A stretch of DNA of 48,139 nucleotides from Ruminococcus sp. (GCA_017523285.1 JAFWWU010000101.1:1-48139), one strand, 5' to 3'; positions 24,141-33,435 are shown, counted from the stretch's first letter. The notes: a model not told the origin generated them from the letters alone. A program made the numbers and translations.

Positions 24141-24190
24141 AACTGACCGCACATTCCTGTCGGAATGCAGGAAATGCGGTCAGTTTTTTT
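24141..24190 (+). terminator. spoVAC terminator
   Basis: Long stem CTGACCGCA ... TGCGGTCAG with a further TTCCTG/CAGGAA stem inside, followed by seven T. Confidence 0.9.
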
Positions 24191-24295
24191 ACCGGCAATA
24201 AAATTTTGCGAAATTTTAAAAAAATATAGTAATTTCATAAATAATGTGATATAATGATATATGTATAATTATATGAAAGAGGAGCTTTGACATTT

Positions 24296-25561
24296 ATGAT
24301 ATATAAAAGAGAGCAGCTTGCCGATAATATCGGCTATACTGCCATTGTTGACAAAAAGTTCAAAACAGATGTCCTTTCGGTTAAATTCATAACTGATTTA
24401 TGCCCTGAAACCAACGCAGAGAATTCAATTGCAGTTGGTACACTTGCAACATCAAATATGAAGTATAAGACTCTTGCAGAGCTTACTTCAAAGCTTGCAT
24501 CACTTTACGGCTCATCAGTTTATGCAGATGTAAAAAAGAGGGGCGATATTCAGGTTTTAAGCGTTGGTGCTTCATGGCTTGATAATGCCTATGCACTTGA
24601 AAATGAGGATATTACTTCTGAAATGCTTGAAATTGTATCAGACTGTATTTTCCGTCCTAACGCTGACGGCGAAAGCTTTGATGAAGCTTCATTCAACATC
24701 AGAAAGAATGATTTGCTTGATAAAATCGACGCTGAAATCAATAATAAAAGAGGCTATGCGGTTTCTCAGGCGTTTGAAACTGCATTCAGAGGCGAGCCTG
24801 CCGAGTATTCATGCTACGGAAAAAGAGCACAGGCAGAGGCTTCGACATCAGCTTCAGCATATAAAGCGTATCTTGAGCTTCTTAAAAACGCTCAGATTGA
24901 GATTTTCTTTGTTTCTCCTCAGGAAAATAACAGCGTAAAGGAAAAGCTTGCGGCTGAATTTGCGGTAATTGAACGCAGTGCACCTAAGACATACCGCTTT
25001 ACAAGCAACAGCAAAGCAAAAGCAGCTGCTGAATATGCCGAAGAAAAGCTTGACGTAAATCAGTCAAAGATGGTGCTTGTATTCAAATCTGATAACGAGG
25101 ATAAGGAAGCATTAAAGCTTATGAGTACAATCTACGGTGAAACACCATTCTCAAAGCTTTTTGCAAATGTTCGTGAGAAACTGAGCCTTTGCTATTATTG
25201 TGCAAGCGGATATATTAATTCAAAAAATGCATTATCGGTTGACAGCGGAGTTGAAACAGTAAATATCGAAAAAGCAAAGGAAGAAATTCTCAATCAGCTT
25301 GAAGAAATCAAAAAAGGCAATTTTGAACAGTCGGATATTGACAATTCACTTATGAGCCTTGATAATGCTCTTACTGCTGTGGGTGATGTTCCGTCATCAT
25401 ATATCGGCTGGTATTTCGGACGTTTCTGCGAGGGTGACAGCGCTTCTCCCGAAGAAATTGCAGAAAAATACAGAGCTGTCACAAAGGAAAGAATTATTGA
25501 AGCTGCAAAATCTCTTGTACTTGATACTGTTTATGTTATGTCTCCAAAGGAGGATAAATAA
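24296..25561 (+). CDS. yfmF: M16-family protein YfmF (no zinc motif)
   Basis: 421 residues from ATG 24296 (AGGAG 11 nt upstream); the in-frame TTG at 24287 is too close to the ribosome site. It has the two-lobed M16 peptidase fold pattern but no HxxEH, like the non-catalytic partner of paired M16 proteins (YfmF/YfmH, AlbE/AlbF). In Bacillus subtilis YfmF and YfmH are needed for completing the 5-aminopentanol modification of elongation factor P; the same role is inferred. It overlaps the next ATG by one base (TAATG), which couples translation and fits a heterodimer. Confidence 0.88.
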   Translation: MIYKREQLADNIGYTAIVDKKFKTDVLSVKFITDLCPETNAENSIAVGTLATSNMKYKTLAELTSKLASLYGSSVYADVKKRGDIQVLSVGASWLDNAYALENEDITSEMLEIVSDCIFRPNADGESFDEASFNIRKNDLLDKIDAEINNKRGYAVSQAFETAFRGEPAEYSCYGKRAQAEASTSASAYKAYLELLKNAQIEIFFVSPQENNSVKEKLAAEFAVIERSAPKTYRFTSNSKAKAAAEYAEEKLDVNQSKMVLVFKSDNEDKEALKLMSTIYGETPFSKLFANVREKLSLCYYCASGYINSKNALSVDSGVETVNIEKAKEEILNQLEEIKKGNFEQSDIDNSLMSLDNALTAVGDVPSSYIGWYFGRFCEGDSASPEEIAEKYRAVTKERIIEAAKSLVLDTVYVMSPKEDK

Positions 25562-26838
25562 TGGAAAAGAGAATTATAAAATCACAGCAGACAGGCGATA
25601 GCTGTATATATGTCAAGCATCCGAGCGGTCTTGACATATATATATGCGAAATGGAGGGCTTCAGCACTACCGAGGCTCTTTTCGGTACAAAATACGGTTC
25701 TATAAATACAATGTTCAAAACAAATGCCGATACCGAATATACAACAGTACCTGAGGGAATAGCTCATTTTCTTGAGCATAAGCTTTTTGAAAATGAGGAC
25801 TGCGATGTATTTGAGCTTTATGCAAAGACCGGTGCAAGCGCAAATGCATTTACTTCATTTGATAAAACATGTTATCTGTTCAGCTGTTCAAAGAATTACA
25901 AGGAATCGCTTGAAATTCTCCTTACATTTGTTCAGGAGCCTTATTTCACGCAGGAAAGCGTTGACAAGGAACAGGGAATTATCGGACAGGAAATAAAAAT
26001 GTGTGACGATAACCCAGAATGGCGTGTTTTCTTCAATCTTCTCAGCTGTCTTTACGAAAAGCACCCCGTTAAGATTGATATTGCGGGAACTGTCGAAAGT
26101 ATTGCAAAAATTGATGCACCGCTTCTTTATAAGTGCTATGATACATTCTATAATCTCAATAATATGGTGCTTGCAGTTGCAGGAAATGTAAAGGCAGACG
26201 AAATACTTGAAATATGCGATAAATGCCTTAAACCATGTGAGGATAAGGGGCTTGAAACGGTATTCCCCGAAGAGCCTGATTCTATCGTGAAAAGCGAATG
26301 TGTTGAAATTCAGCCAGTCGGAACTCCGCTTTTCAATATCGGTTATAAGTGCAGTGCAAGAAAAGGCTATGATAATCTTAAGGCTTCAATGGAAGCTTAT
26401 GTTGCGGCAGGTCTTATTGCTGACCCGTCAACAGAGCTTTATCAGCAGCTTCTCTCAGAGGGACTTATAAATTCAGGCTTCGGCTATGAGGTATTCAACG
26501 GCGACGGATACTTTACTCTTATTTTCAGCGGTGAATCAAGCGACGCATATAAAGTTCGTGACGCTATTTCACAGAAAATAGAAGAAGCTAAGATAAACGG
26601 CTGTGACAGAGAGCATTTTGAACGTCTTAAAAAGGCAAATTACGGTTCTCTTGTTCGTGAACTTAATAATGTTGAGGCAGTTGCAAATCTTATGATTAAT
26701 TCAAGCATGGAGGGTGTTGAGCCTTACGATACAATAAAGGTTCTTTCCGAAATGACATACGATGATGTTATGAATTATATGAAAAACGAACTCTCACCTG
26801 AAAAGCTTGCTATTTCAATAGTGAAAGGAGAGGCTTGA
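25561..26838 (+). CDS. yfmH: M16-family zinc peptidase YfmH
   Basis: 425 residues. The inverted zinc motif is intact: H69-F-L-E72-H73 in EGIAHFLEHKLFEN, followed by the usual NAFTSFDKTCYLFS segment and a downstream acidic block VDKEQGIIGQEIKM providing the third ligand. It should be the active partner of the upstream YfmF. The likely role is processing linked to EF-P modification, by homology to B. subtilis. Translationally coupled to yfmF; lgt begins 1 nt after its stop, so all four genes yfmF-yfmH-lgt-folD probably form one operon. Confidence 0.9.
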   Translation: MEKRIIKSQQTGDSCIYVKHPSGLDIYICEMEGFSTTEALFGTKYGSINTMFKTNADTEYTTVPEGIAHFLEHKLFENEDCDVFELYAKTGASANAFTSFDKTCYLFSCSKNYKESLEILLTFVQEPYFTQESVDKEQGIIGQEIKMCDDNPEWRVFFNLLSCLYEKHPVKIDIAGTVESIAKIDAPLLYKCYDTFYNLNNMVLAVAGNVKADEILEICDKCLKPCEDKGLETVFPEEPDSIVKSECVEIQPVGTPLFNIGYKCSARKGYDNLKASMEAYVAAGLIADPSTELYQQLLSEGLINSGFGYEVFNGDGYFTLIFSGESSDAYKVRDAISQKIEEAKINGCDREHFERLKKANYGSLVRELNNVEAVANLMINSSMEGVEPYDTIKVLSEMTYDDVMNYMKNELSPEKLAISIVKGEA

Positions 26839-26839
26839 A

Positions 26840-27928
26840 ATGGAAAAGGTTGAACGCATAAATGACCTTAATCAGATTTCGTTCCCTAATCTTGGCTTTG
26901 ATTTTTTCATTGACCCTGTGGCATTTACAGTTTTCGGAGTAGAAATCAAATGGTACGGAATTCTGATTACACTCGGTGTTCTTATTGCGATTTTATATTG
27001 CTATCCGAAAATGAAAAAATTCGGACTTGACTCCGACAGAGCAACAGACGCTGTTCTCGGAGGAATTTTTGGTAGTATAATCGGTGCAAGAGCGTATTAT
27101 GTAATCTTTCAATGGGAGGATTACAAGGATGATATCATTTCGATTTTCAATATCCGAAACGGCGGACTTGCAATATATGGAGGTCTGATAGGTGCTGTGC
27201 TTGTAGGTGGAATAGTCTGCAAGTTGAGAAAGGTTAAATTCCTGCCGATGTTTGACATTGCGGTTATCGGATTCTTAATCGGTCAGGGAATAGGCAGATG
27301 GGGCAACTTCATAAATCAGGAAGCCTTCGGCACAAATACAGACAGCCTGTTTGCTATGACAGGCGGACAGATTCAGCGTACAATCATAAATGAAACAGCA
27401 TATATGGACGGCGATATGTATATGAACGGACTTAATATGTCGGAGGAATATGCAGTTCATCCTTGCTTCCTTTATGAATCATTCTGGTGTCTGCTCGGAT
27501 TTATACTTCTTTCATTATTTATAAAAAGAAGAAAATATGACGGACAGATAGCTCTTATGTATGTAGGCTGGTATGGTATAGGAAGATTCTTCATTGAGGG
27601 ACTTCGCACAGACAGCCTTATGGTCGGAGAGCTTAAAGCTTCACAGGTTTTTGCAGGACTTTGTGCAATAACAGCAATAGTAATCCTTATATTAATGGAA
27701 ATTAAATACAAGAAATCAGGCGGCGAGGGCTTTGTGCTGTATGTAAATACAGAAGAATCAAAACAGCTTCTTGCTGAGGCTGAAAAAGCAAGAAACGGCG
27801 AAGACGATGAAGATGATGACAAGGACTACAAGAGCATCGTTTCAGATGAAAACGCAAACGATGAAAACAATGAAAATAATACTGAAAGTGAAATAACGGA
27901 GGAAAAAGAAAATGGCACAGTTAATTAA
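26840..27928 (+). CDS. lgt: Prolipoprotein diacylglyceryl transferase with acidic C-terminal tail
   Basis: 362 residues; Lgt moves diacylglycerol from phosphatidylglycerol to the lipobox cysteine of lipoproteins, several of which are encoded in this window. Seven membrane spans; family landmarks WYGILITLGVLIA, GGLAIYGGLIGAVLVGG and the signature GQGIGRWGNFINQEAFG, plus VHPCFLYES and GRFFIEGLRTDSL. The last 65 residues (from about 298) are a highly acidic extension with runs of Asp/Glu/Asn, not part of the enzyme core (E. coli Lgt is 291 residues). It overlaps folD by 17 nt. Confidence 0.95.
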   Translation: MEKVERINDLNQISFPNLGFDFFIDPVAFTVFGVEIKWYGILITLGVLIAILYCYPKMKKFGLDSDRATDAVLGGIFGSIIGARAYYVIFQWEDYKDDIISIFNIRNGGLAIYGGLIGAVLVGGIVCKLRKVKFLPMFDIAVIGFLIGQGIGRWGNFINQEAFGTNTDSLFAMTGGQIQRTIINETAYMDGDMYMNGLNMSEEYAVHPCFLYESFWCLLGFILLSLFIKRRKYDGQIALMYVGWYGIGRFFIEGLRTDSLMVGELKASQVFAGLCAITAIVILILMEIKYKKSGGEGFVLYVNTEESKQLLAEAEKARNGEDDEDDDKDYKSIVSDENANDENNENNTESEITEEKENGTVN

Positions 27929-28769
27929 CGGTAAGCAAGTATCAGCATCAGTAAAGGCTCAGGTTGCTAAGGAAACAGCACAGCTTGCAGAAGAAAAGGG
28001 ACTTAAAGTAGGTCTTGCAGTAGTAATCGTAGGAAACAATCCTGCATCAAGAGTTTATGTAAATTCAAAGAAAAAGGCTTGCGAGGAAGTAGGTTTCCAG
28101 TCATACGAATATGCACTCGATGAAAATACAACTCAGGAACAGCTTCTTGACCTCGTTGATGTACTCAACAGAGATAGCAAAATAAACGGTATTTTAGTAC
28201 AGCTTCCGCTTCCTAAGCATATTGATGAAACAGCAATTATCAATGCTATAAGCGCTGAAAAGGATGTAGACGCATTCCATCCTGAAAATGTAGGAAAGAT
28301 TATGATTGGTGATTATTCATTCCTTCCATGTACTCCAGCAGGCGTTATGGATCTTATCGCAAGCACAGGCGTTGAAATAAGCGGTAAAAACTGCGTAGTA
28401 ATCGGCAGAAGCAATATCGTAGGCAAGCCGATGGCAATGCTTCTTTTACATAAGAGCGGAACAGTTACAATCTGCCATTCAAAGACTCAGAATCTTGCTG
28501 AAATCTGCCGTCAGGCTGATATACTTGTTGTTGCAATCGGCAGAGCAAACTTTGTAACAGGCGATATGATTAAAGAGGGTGCTGTTGTAATCGACGTAGG
28601 TATGAATCGTCTTGAAAACGGCAAGCTTTGTGGAGATGTTGATTTTGAATCAGCTGAAAAGAAAGCAGGATATATTACTCCTGTTCCGGGCGGCGTCGGA
28701 CCTATGACAATTGCAACTCTTATGAGAAATACACTTACTGCGGCAAAACAGCAGGCAGGTATTGAATAA
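27912..28769 (+). CDS. folD: Bifunctional methylenetetrahydrofolate dehydrogenase/cyclohydrolase
   Basis: 285 residues, full length. Converts 5,10-methylene-THF to 10-formyl-THF through two steps in the cytosol, supplying formyl groups for purines and Met-tRNA. Family marks: SRVYVNSKKKACEEVGF (Tyr and Lys of the YxxxK site), INGILVQLPLPKHID, DVDAFHPENVGKI, the nucleotide loop VVIGRSNIVGKPMA and the closing TPVPGGVGPMTIATLM. The start lies inside the lgt reading frame, with GGAGG 9 nt upstream; last gene of the operon, ended by a strong terminator. Confidence 0.97.
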   Translation: MAQLINGKQVSASVKAQVAKETAQLAEEKGLKVGLAVVIVGNNPASRVYVNSKKKACEEVGFQSYEYALDENTTQEQLLDLVDVLNRDSKINGILVQLPLPKHIDETAIINAISAEKDVDAFHPENVGKIMIGDYSFLPCTPAGVMDLIASTGVEISGKNCVVIGRSNIVGKPMAMLLLHKSGTVTICHSKTQNLAEICRQADILVVAIGRANFVTGDMIKEGAVVIDVGMNRLENGKLCGDVDFESAEKKAGYITPVPGGVGPMTIATLMRNTLTAAKQQAGIE

Positions 28770-28784
28770 TAATGAAACAAACAA

Positions 28785-28822
28785 AAACTCGTTTATCTGA
28801 TTTCGGATAAACGAGTTTTTTT
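28785..28822 (+). terminator. folD operon terminator
   Basis: 13-bp stem AAACTCGTTTATC / GATAAACGAGTTT with a short loop, followed by a run of T. Confidence 0.9.
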
Positions 28823-28829
28823 ATAAATA

Positions 28830-28859
28830 AAAAGAGTATCGGTTTTTACACCGATACTC
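28830..28859 (-). terminator. metY terminator
   Basis: Stem GAGTATCGGT (28834-28843) / ACCGATACTC (28850-28859); on the minus strand followed by TTTTTATTT. Confidence 0.88.
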
Positions 28860-28866
28860 CGTTAAA

Positions 28867-30132
28867 TCAGATTTTAGAGAATGCAAGTTCAAGGTCGCTG
28901 ATAATGTCGTCAACATTTTCAAGACCAACTGAAAATCTTATCATACCGCCATTGATTCCGCAAGCAACAAGCTGTTCATCTGTAAGCTGTCTGTGAGTTG
29001 CACTTGCAGGGTGAAGAACACAGGTGCGGATATCAGCAACGTGAACTTCGTTTGAAGCAAGCTGTAAGCTGTCCATAAACTTAACAGCAGTATCTCTTCC
29101 GCCCTTGATAACGAATGAAATTACACCGCTTGCACCGTCAGGGAGATACTTCTTAGCGAGGTCATAGAACTTATCGCCTTCAAGGCCCGGATAGCTGACA
29201 GATTCAACCTTATCGTTTGAAGCGAGATACTTTGCAACCTTAAGTGCGTTTTCGCAGTAACGCTGCATACGGATAGCAAGTGTTTCAAGTCCGAGATTGA
29301 GATAGAATCCTGACTGTGCTGAAGGATAGCAGCCGAAATCTCTCATAAGCTGCATTCTTGCCTTAACTATAAAAGCAGCCTTGCCGTAAGTTTTTGTATA
29401 GACAATTCCGTGATAGCTTTCATCTGGTTCTGTGAATTCAGGGAATTTTCCGTTTGTCCAGTCGAAATTACCTGAGTCAACGATTACACCGCCTACCTGA
29501 ACAGCGTGACCGTCCATATACTTTGATGTTGAGTGAACAACAATATCAGCACCATATTCAAAAGGACGGCAGAGTATAGGAGTAGGGAATGTATTGTCAA
29601 CGATAAGAGGAACATTGTTTTCGTGAGCAATTTTAGCAAACTTTTCAATGTCAAAAACAGTAAGTGCAGGATTTGCAATTGTTTCACCGAAAACAGCCTT
29701 TGTATTAGGCTTGAAAGCGGCTCTTATTTCATCCTCTGAAGCATCAGCGTCAACGAAGATACATTCAATTCCCATTTTCTTGAATGTAACAGCGAAAAGG
29801 TTTACAGTTCCGCCATAGATTGAAGAAGTTGAGATGAAGCTGTCGCCAGCCTGACAGAGATTGAGAATTGTACACAAAACAGCAGCCTGACCGCTTGAAG
29901 TACACATTGCTCCAACGCCGCCCTCAAGGGCATTTATTTTTTCTTCAACAGCCATAACTGTTGGATTTTCAAATCTTGAATAGATAAGGCTTTTTGTAGG
30001 ATCGTCAAAAACATCAGCGATATCATTTGTTGAATCGTAAACATAAGTTGTGCTCTGAACAATCGGTACTACTCTTGGTTCGGTATTTTTAGGAGTATAT
30101 CCCGAATGCAGACATTTTGTTTCAATTTTCAT
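28867..30132 (-). CDS. metY: O-acetylhomoserine sulfhydrylase
   Basis: 421 residues, Cys/Met metabolism PLP enzyme family. Joins O-acetylhomoserine with sulfide (or methanethiol) to make homocysteine or methionine. Visible: ETKCLHSGYTPKN start, YSRFENPTVMAVEEKINALE, the PLP lysine in VVHSTSKYMDGHAVQVGG, and the long insert after it (FPEFTEPDESYHGIVY) plus MRDFGCYPSAQSGFYLNLGLET that separate MetY from MetB/MetC. Single gene with own promoter and GGAGGT ribosome site; the leader is too short for a SAM riboswitch. Cystathionine gamma-synthase is the less likely alternative. Confidence 0.92.
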   Translation of the reverse strand: MKIETKCLHSGYTPKNTEPRVVPIVQSTTYVYDSTNDIADVFDDPTKSLIYSRFENPTVMAVEEKINALEGGVGAMCTSSGQAAVLCTILNLCQAGDSFISTSSIYGGTVNLFAVTFKKMGIECIFVDADASEDEIRAAFKPNTKAVFGETIANPALTVFDIEKFAKIAHENNVPLIVDNTFPTPILCRPFEYGADIVVHSTSKYMDGHAVQVGGVIVDSGNFDWTNGKFPEFTEPDESYHGIVYTKTYGKAAFIVKARMQLMRDFGCYPSAQSGFYLNLGLETLAIRMQRYCENALKVAKYLASNDKVESVSYPGLEGDKFYDLAKKYLPDGASGVISFVIKGGRDTAVKFMDSLQLASNEVHVADIRTCVLHPASATHRQLTDEQLVACGINGGMIRFSVGLENVDDIISDLELAFSKI

Positions 30133-30164
30133 AAGCTTTATACCTCCGTAATTTTTACCTTTTT

Positions 30165-30192
30165 ATTATAACATATAATCAGTAAAAGTCAA
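30165..30192 (-). promoter_or_regulatory. metY promoter
   Basis: Minus strand TTGACT (30187-30192), 16-bp spacer, TATAAT (30165-30170). The leader of about 25 nt leaves no room for a riboswitch. Confidence 0.7.
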
Positions 30193-30210
30193 TAATTTAC
30201 CGATAAAATT

Positions 30211-30807
30211 TTATGCTGCTGTCGTTGTTGAAGTGGTGGTTGCCGCAGCCGTTTCGACTGTTGTCTGGGCGGTCTGATTTGTGCCGTCAACAGAAGTCAC
30301 ATCTGAAAAACTCATTGTAAGCTTATTGTTTGGCATTTTAAATTCGAGGATATTCCCGTTTTTATCAACAGTAAGTATGTATTCGCCGCCGTCAAGCTTG
30401 CCTTCAATTTCGAGATTTCCGTCTTTTTCATTGCCTGAAAGCGTATCGGCTGACGCAAGCTTTTCGGAAGCTGAAATAAGATTTGACATCATTGATTTAA
30501 TCGGAAGTGCAGACTGAGGAACTGAAAATGCAAGCCCCTTGTATGAAGCTTCAACATTTCCGTCGGCAAAGGATAATAAAACTCCGCTTATTGTATTTGG
30601 TGAGGAAAATTCAATATCCCACATTTCTTTGCCAAAACGTGTGATTTTGCCCTCTGCATTCATTTCATCCAGAACGATATTTACCGAAGCGGTAAAAGGC
30701 TTACCCAGACCGTTTGGCGAAGAGCCTTCTTTACCGCCCACGGCTGAACATGATGTAATTGAAATTACTGCGAAAAATGCAAATGCAAGTCTGATGATTT
30801 TTTTCAT
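30211..30807 (-). CDS. Small lipoprotein, unknown function
   Basis: 198 residues. Signal MKKIIRLAFAFFAVISITSC ends in the lipobox ITSC. The mature part contains alternating beta-like segments (VNIVLDEMNAEGKITRFGKE, WDIEFSSPNTISGVLLSF, NLEIEGKLDGGEYILTVDKN) reminiscent of LolA/LppX-like half-barrels, but similarity is only in outline. The C-terminal tail is Thr/Ala-rich (AATTTSTTTAA) as in other surface proteins of this window. It lies downstream of nnr across a terminator; no own promoter was identified. No function assigned. Confidence 0.75.
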   Translation of the reverse strand: MKKIIRLAFAFFAVISITSCSAVGGKEGSSPNGLGKPFTASVNIVLDEMNAEGKITRFGKEMWDIEFSSPNTISGVLLSFADGNVEASYKGLAFSVPQSALPIKSMMSNLISASEKLASADTLSGNEKDGNLEIEGKLDGGEYILTVDKNGNILEFKMPNNKLTMSFSDVTSVDGTNQTAQTTVETAAATTTSTTTAA

Positions 30808-30823
30808 ATAACTCTCTCCGTTT

Positions 30824-30861
30824 CAAAAAATAAGAACCTGTAATTATATTTTTACAGGTTC
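30824..30861 (-). terminator. Terminator downstream of nnr
   Basis: Stem GAACCTGTAA / TTTACAGGTTC (30834-30861); on the minus strand followed by TTATTTTTT. A second small hairpin GCATAACA/TGTTATGC precedes it, overlapping the end of nnr. Confidence 0.8.
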
Positions 30862-30878
30862 CAGGCATAACATAATTG

Positions 30879-32510
30879 TTATGCTTCATTTAAACATCTG
30901 AATGAAGAGGACAGCTCGTTTATCATATCAGTCGGCAGCATAGCTTCATATCCGTATTTTTCGGCGGTGATATCTCCCGCAAGTCCGTGAAGATAAACTC
31001 CCATAGCCGCCGCATCTGATACACAGTAGCCCTGAGCCGCAAATGAAGCTATCATTCCTGCGAGAACATCTCCGCTTCCGCCCTTGCTCATACCACTATT
31101 GCCTGTTGTGTTTATCAGACAGCTTCCCGAATCGGCAATAACAGTTCCTGCACCTTTGAGTATAACAGTAACATCATATCTTTTAGCAAAGTCAAGAGCT
31201 GTTTTTATGCGGTCAGACTGAACAGATGAAACATCTGCACCGATTAAACGTGACATTTCCTTCGGATGAGGAGTAAGGATAATGTCTGTCTTTTTCATTT
31301 GTAATATATTTATGTCCCTTGCTATGCAGTTTATGCCATCAGCGTCAATAATTACGGGACATTTTGCTTTTTCGACGATTTTCGAAACTATTGCATAAGT
31401 ATCGTTTGTAACTCCGAGTCCACATCCGATAAGTACGGCAGAAGCTGTTTCAAGTTCTTTTTCAAGCTCGGAAATATTGCTGTCATACAGCATAAAGCCG
31501 TCATAATCGTATTCCATAGGAAGAAGCAGAGCTTCAGGATTTCTGATTGAAATACTGTTTATTGTGCTTTCTGTTGAAGCCGCACATACAAGTCCTGTTC
31601 CGCATCTTAAAGCGGCGTTTACAGCCATAATGCACGCACCCCTCATTTTTTCGCTCCCTGCGATAACGAGAAGCTTTCCGAAATCCCCCTTATGCGTATC
31701 AGGCTCACGTTTTTTAAGAAGTGAGGAGATATATGATTTTTCAGTTGTATTGATTTTAAGATTGCAGTCGATAACTTTGAGTGCTTCTTCGGGAATACCG
31801 ATATCACAGCAGATTATATCTCCGCAGTGCTTTTTCAGCGGATACTGCATCATACCTGTTTTAACAAATCCGAATGTGAGCGTATAATCTGCTTTGAAAG
31901 TGCCGTCTGAAACAGCTCCGCTTGTGCAGTTTCCGCCACTTGGAGTATCAACAGCTATTGTTGTTTTATCTTCGGCAAGAGAGAAGAAATAAGCAAGCTC
32001 ACCATCAAGCTCTCCGTGAAATCCTGTGCCGAAAACTCCATCAACAACTATATCTGCATTTTTTATTGCATCTGAAACAGTTTTAATTCTTTCAGCTTCA
32101 AGCTGTTTAAGCTTTTCAAGCTCATTGCTTTTTTCATGGCTCATAAAGTCAATTTCAGCCATTTCAAGTGCTTTTTTGACTTTTTCGCTTTTATAACCCG
32201 AAATAATATTGATTCGCTCTGTCGGAAGCTTTGAAAATGCATTTATGGCAAGGGGAGTATCAGGTTCGCCGCATATATTGATTACAGTAACGTCAAAACC
32301 ATTGTAAACAAGCTCATTTGCAGCAACGTAGCAGTCGCCGCCGTTGTTTCCTCTGCCTGCAAGAAAAACGATTTTTCTGCCTTTATTCAGATTTATAATA
32401 AATGAAGAAAGTGCGTTTCCTGCATTATCCATAAGCTTATCGAGTGAAACTCCGCAGTTTACGGATTCCTGTTCAAGCATTCGCATTTCTTTTGCCGTAA
32501 TTATTCTCAT
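30879..32510 (-). CDS. nnr: Bifunctional NAD(P)HX epimerase/dehydratase
   Basis: 543 residues, the usual two-domain repair enzyme for hydrated NAD(P)H. Residues 1-220: YjeF N-terminal epimerase domain (VFLAGRGNNGGDCYVAANEL; later DGVFGTGFHG and VDTPSGGNCTSG). Residues about 265-540: ribokinase-like ADP-dependent dehydratase domain (GKLLVIAGSEKMRGACIMA, PVIIDADGINCIA, ILTPHPKEMSRL, and the catalytic GGSGDVLAGMIASF). Both active sites look intact. It overlaps the upstream membrane-protein gene by 4 nt (ATGA type), so the two are cotranslated. Confidence 0.95.
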   Translation of the reverse strand: MRIITAKEMRMLEQESVNCGVSLDKLMDNAGNALSSFIINLNKGRKIVFLAGRGNNGGDCYVAANELVYNGFDVTVINICGEPDTPLAINAFSKLPTERINIISGYKSEKVKKALEMAEIDFMSHEKSNELEKLKQLEAERIKTVSDAIKNADIVVDGVFGTGFHGELDGELAYFFSLAEDKTTIAVDTPSGGNCTSGAVSDGTFKADYTLTFGFVKTGMMQYPLKKHCGDIICCDIGIPEEALKVIDCNLKINTTEKSYISSLLKKREPDTHKGDFGKLLVIAGSEKMRGACIMAVNAALRCGTGLVCAASTESTINSISIRNPEALLLPMEYDYDGFMLYDSNISELEKELETASAVLIGCGLGVTNDTYAIVSKIVEKAKCPVIIDADGINCIARDINILQMKKTDIILTPHPKEMSRLIGADVSSVQSDRIKTALDFAKRYDVTVILKGAGTVIADSGSCLINTTGNSGMSKGGSGDVLAGMIASFAAQGYCVSDAAAMGVYLHGLAGDITAEKYGYEAMLPTDMINELSSSFRCLNEA

Positions 32511-33046
32511 GATTCGTTATTATCCTTTTCAAGTTCATTTCTTACTTTAAGAGGAAGATATATTTTTATTGCTTCAAGCATTCTTTCATTCGGAGAGAAA
32601 ATAAGACGCACATTCCCATATTCATCGTGAGTGCAGTCAGCATAATATTCATGCTTATCGATATTATCTGAAGCAAGAACGATTGTCTGATTATCCTTAT
32701 CAGGAGTATTTTCGTCATATAGTCCTATTTCTGTGATTTTTTTTGCATTAATAGTAATAAGTGATTTACGTTTTTTCTGTGCAATAATCTTATCGATATC
32801 AAGTTCTCCGTTTGTTATTGTATATTCATATTCTACCTTGAAGCCGTCAAGAAGCTTTATTGTACCGATAATCGTTACAATAATAAGAATGAGTGCAAAA
32901 ATTGCGATAAAGCTTCCGAGAGTAAGAAACATTATAAGCGCAAGCAGAATTACACCCAGAACCGAACCAATGGTAAGTGTAGTTTTTCTTGTGTTGTCAG
33001 AGGGAAGATTTTCTCTTTTTACAAGCTGTTCAGCGAAATTATCCAT
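32507..33046 (-). CDS. DUF6106-like membrane protein upstream of nnr
   Basis: 179 residues; ATG 33046 follows AAGGAG, and the in-frame ATG 18 nt upstream precedes that site. Starts MDNFAEQLVKRENLPSDNTR, has two adjacent hydrophobic spans at about residues 25-65 (ending IIGTIKLLDGF), then a cytoplasmic beta-rich domain (EYEYTITNGELDIDKIIAQ; KRKSLITINAKKITEIGLYD) that resembles a bacterial PH-like domain. The family is known only as a domain of unknown function in Clostridia. First gene of the pair with nnr; divergent from pheST. Confidence 0.7.
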   Translation of the reverse strand: MDNFAEQLVKRENLPSDNTRKTTLTIGSVLGVILLALIMFLTLGSFIAIFALILIIVTIIGTIKLLDGFKVEYEYTITNGELDIDKIIAQKKRKSLITINAKKITEIGLYDENTPDKDNQTIVLASDNIDKHEYYADCTHDEYGNVRLIFSPNERMLEAIKIYLPLKVRNELEKDNNES

Positions 33047-33099
33047 AATTTTCTCCTTTTTCAATAGGCATATAAAGAGCCTTTTTATTCACTTTATCT

Positions 33100-33128
33100 A
33101 TAATATCACAAATCTAAAATAATTTCAA
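33100..33128 (-). promoter_or_regulatory. Promoter of the membrane protein-nnr operon
   Basis: Minus strand TTGAAA (33123-33128), 17-bp spacer, TATTAT (33100-33105). It lies back to back with the pheST promoter, 8 bp apart. Confidence 0.6.
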
Positions 33129-33136
33129 GAAAACTC

Positions 33137-33165
33137 TTGATTTTTTTCGGGATATGTTGTATAAT
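33137..33165 (+). promoter_or_regulatory. pheST promoter
   Basis: TTGATT (33137-33142), 17-bp spacer, TATAAT (33160-33165); transcript start expected near 33172. Confidence 0.75.
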
Positions 33166-33171
33166 TTTAAA

Positions 33172-33435
33172 AGTAACACTAAGACTGAGAGAGTAGGCAG
33201 TTTTAAAAGGCATAACAGAGAATTCCGTCATCGGCTGAAAACGGATTGCTTTTTGTTCTCGCTGAAGTTCACTCACGAGTGGCACTGTTGAACTGTTTGC
33301 GGATAATATCGGCAGACTGAGTAGATAGTGACGTAGGTCTGCGTTAAAGACAAGAGAGTGTCAGCTCTCCTGACTGATAGGTGGTTTATAAGCAAGGTTT
33401 TACGTCTTGTCCTGTTGGGCAGGACTTTTTTTATG
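33172..33435 (+). promoter_or_regulatory. T-box leader controlling pheST
   Basis: A 260-nt leader between promoter and pheS. The specifier is probably TTC (33268-33270, in GAAGTTCACTC), a Phe codon. The T-box bulge is GATAGGTGGTTTATAAGC around 33378-33395; the T after TGG matches an A discriminator as in tRNA-Phe. The terminator is GTCCTG-ttgg-GCAGGAC followed by seven T (33409-33431). Uncharged tRNA-Phe should favour read-through into the Phe-tRNA synthetase genes. Confidence 0.82.

Noticed and set aside
30133-30210. SAM riboswitch upstream of metY
   Set aside because: The space between promoter and start codon is about 25 nt, too short for any SAM riboswitch.
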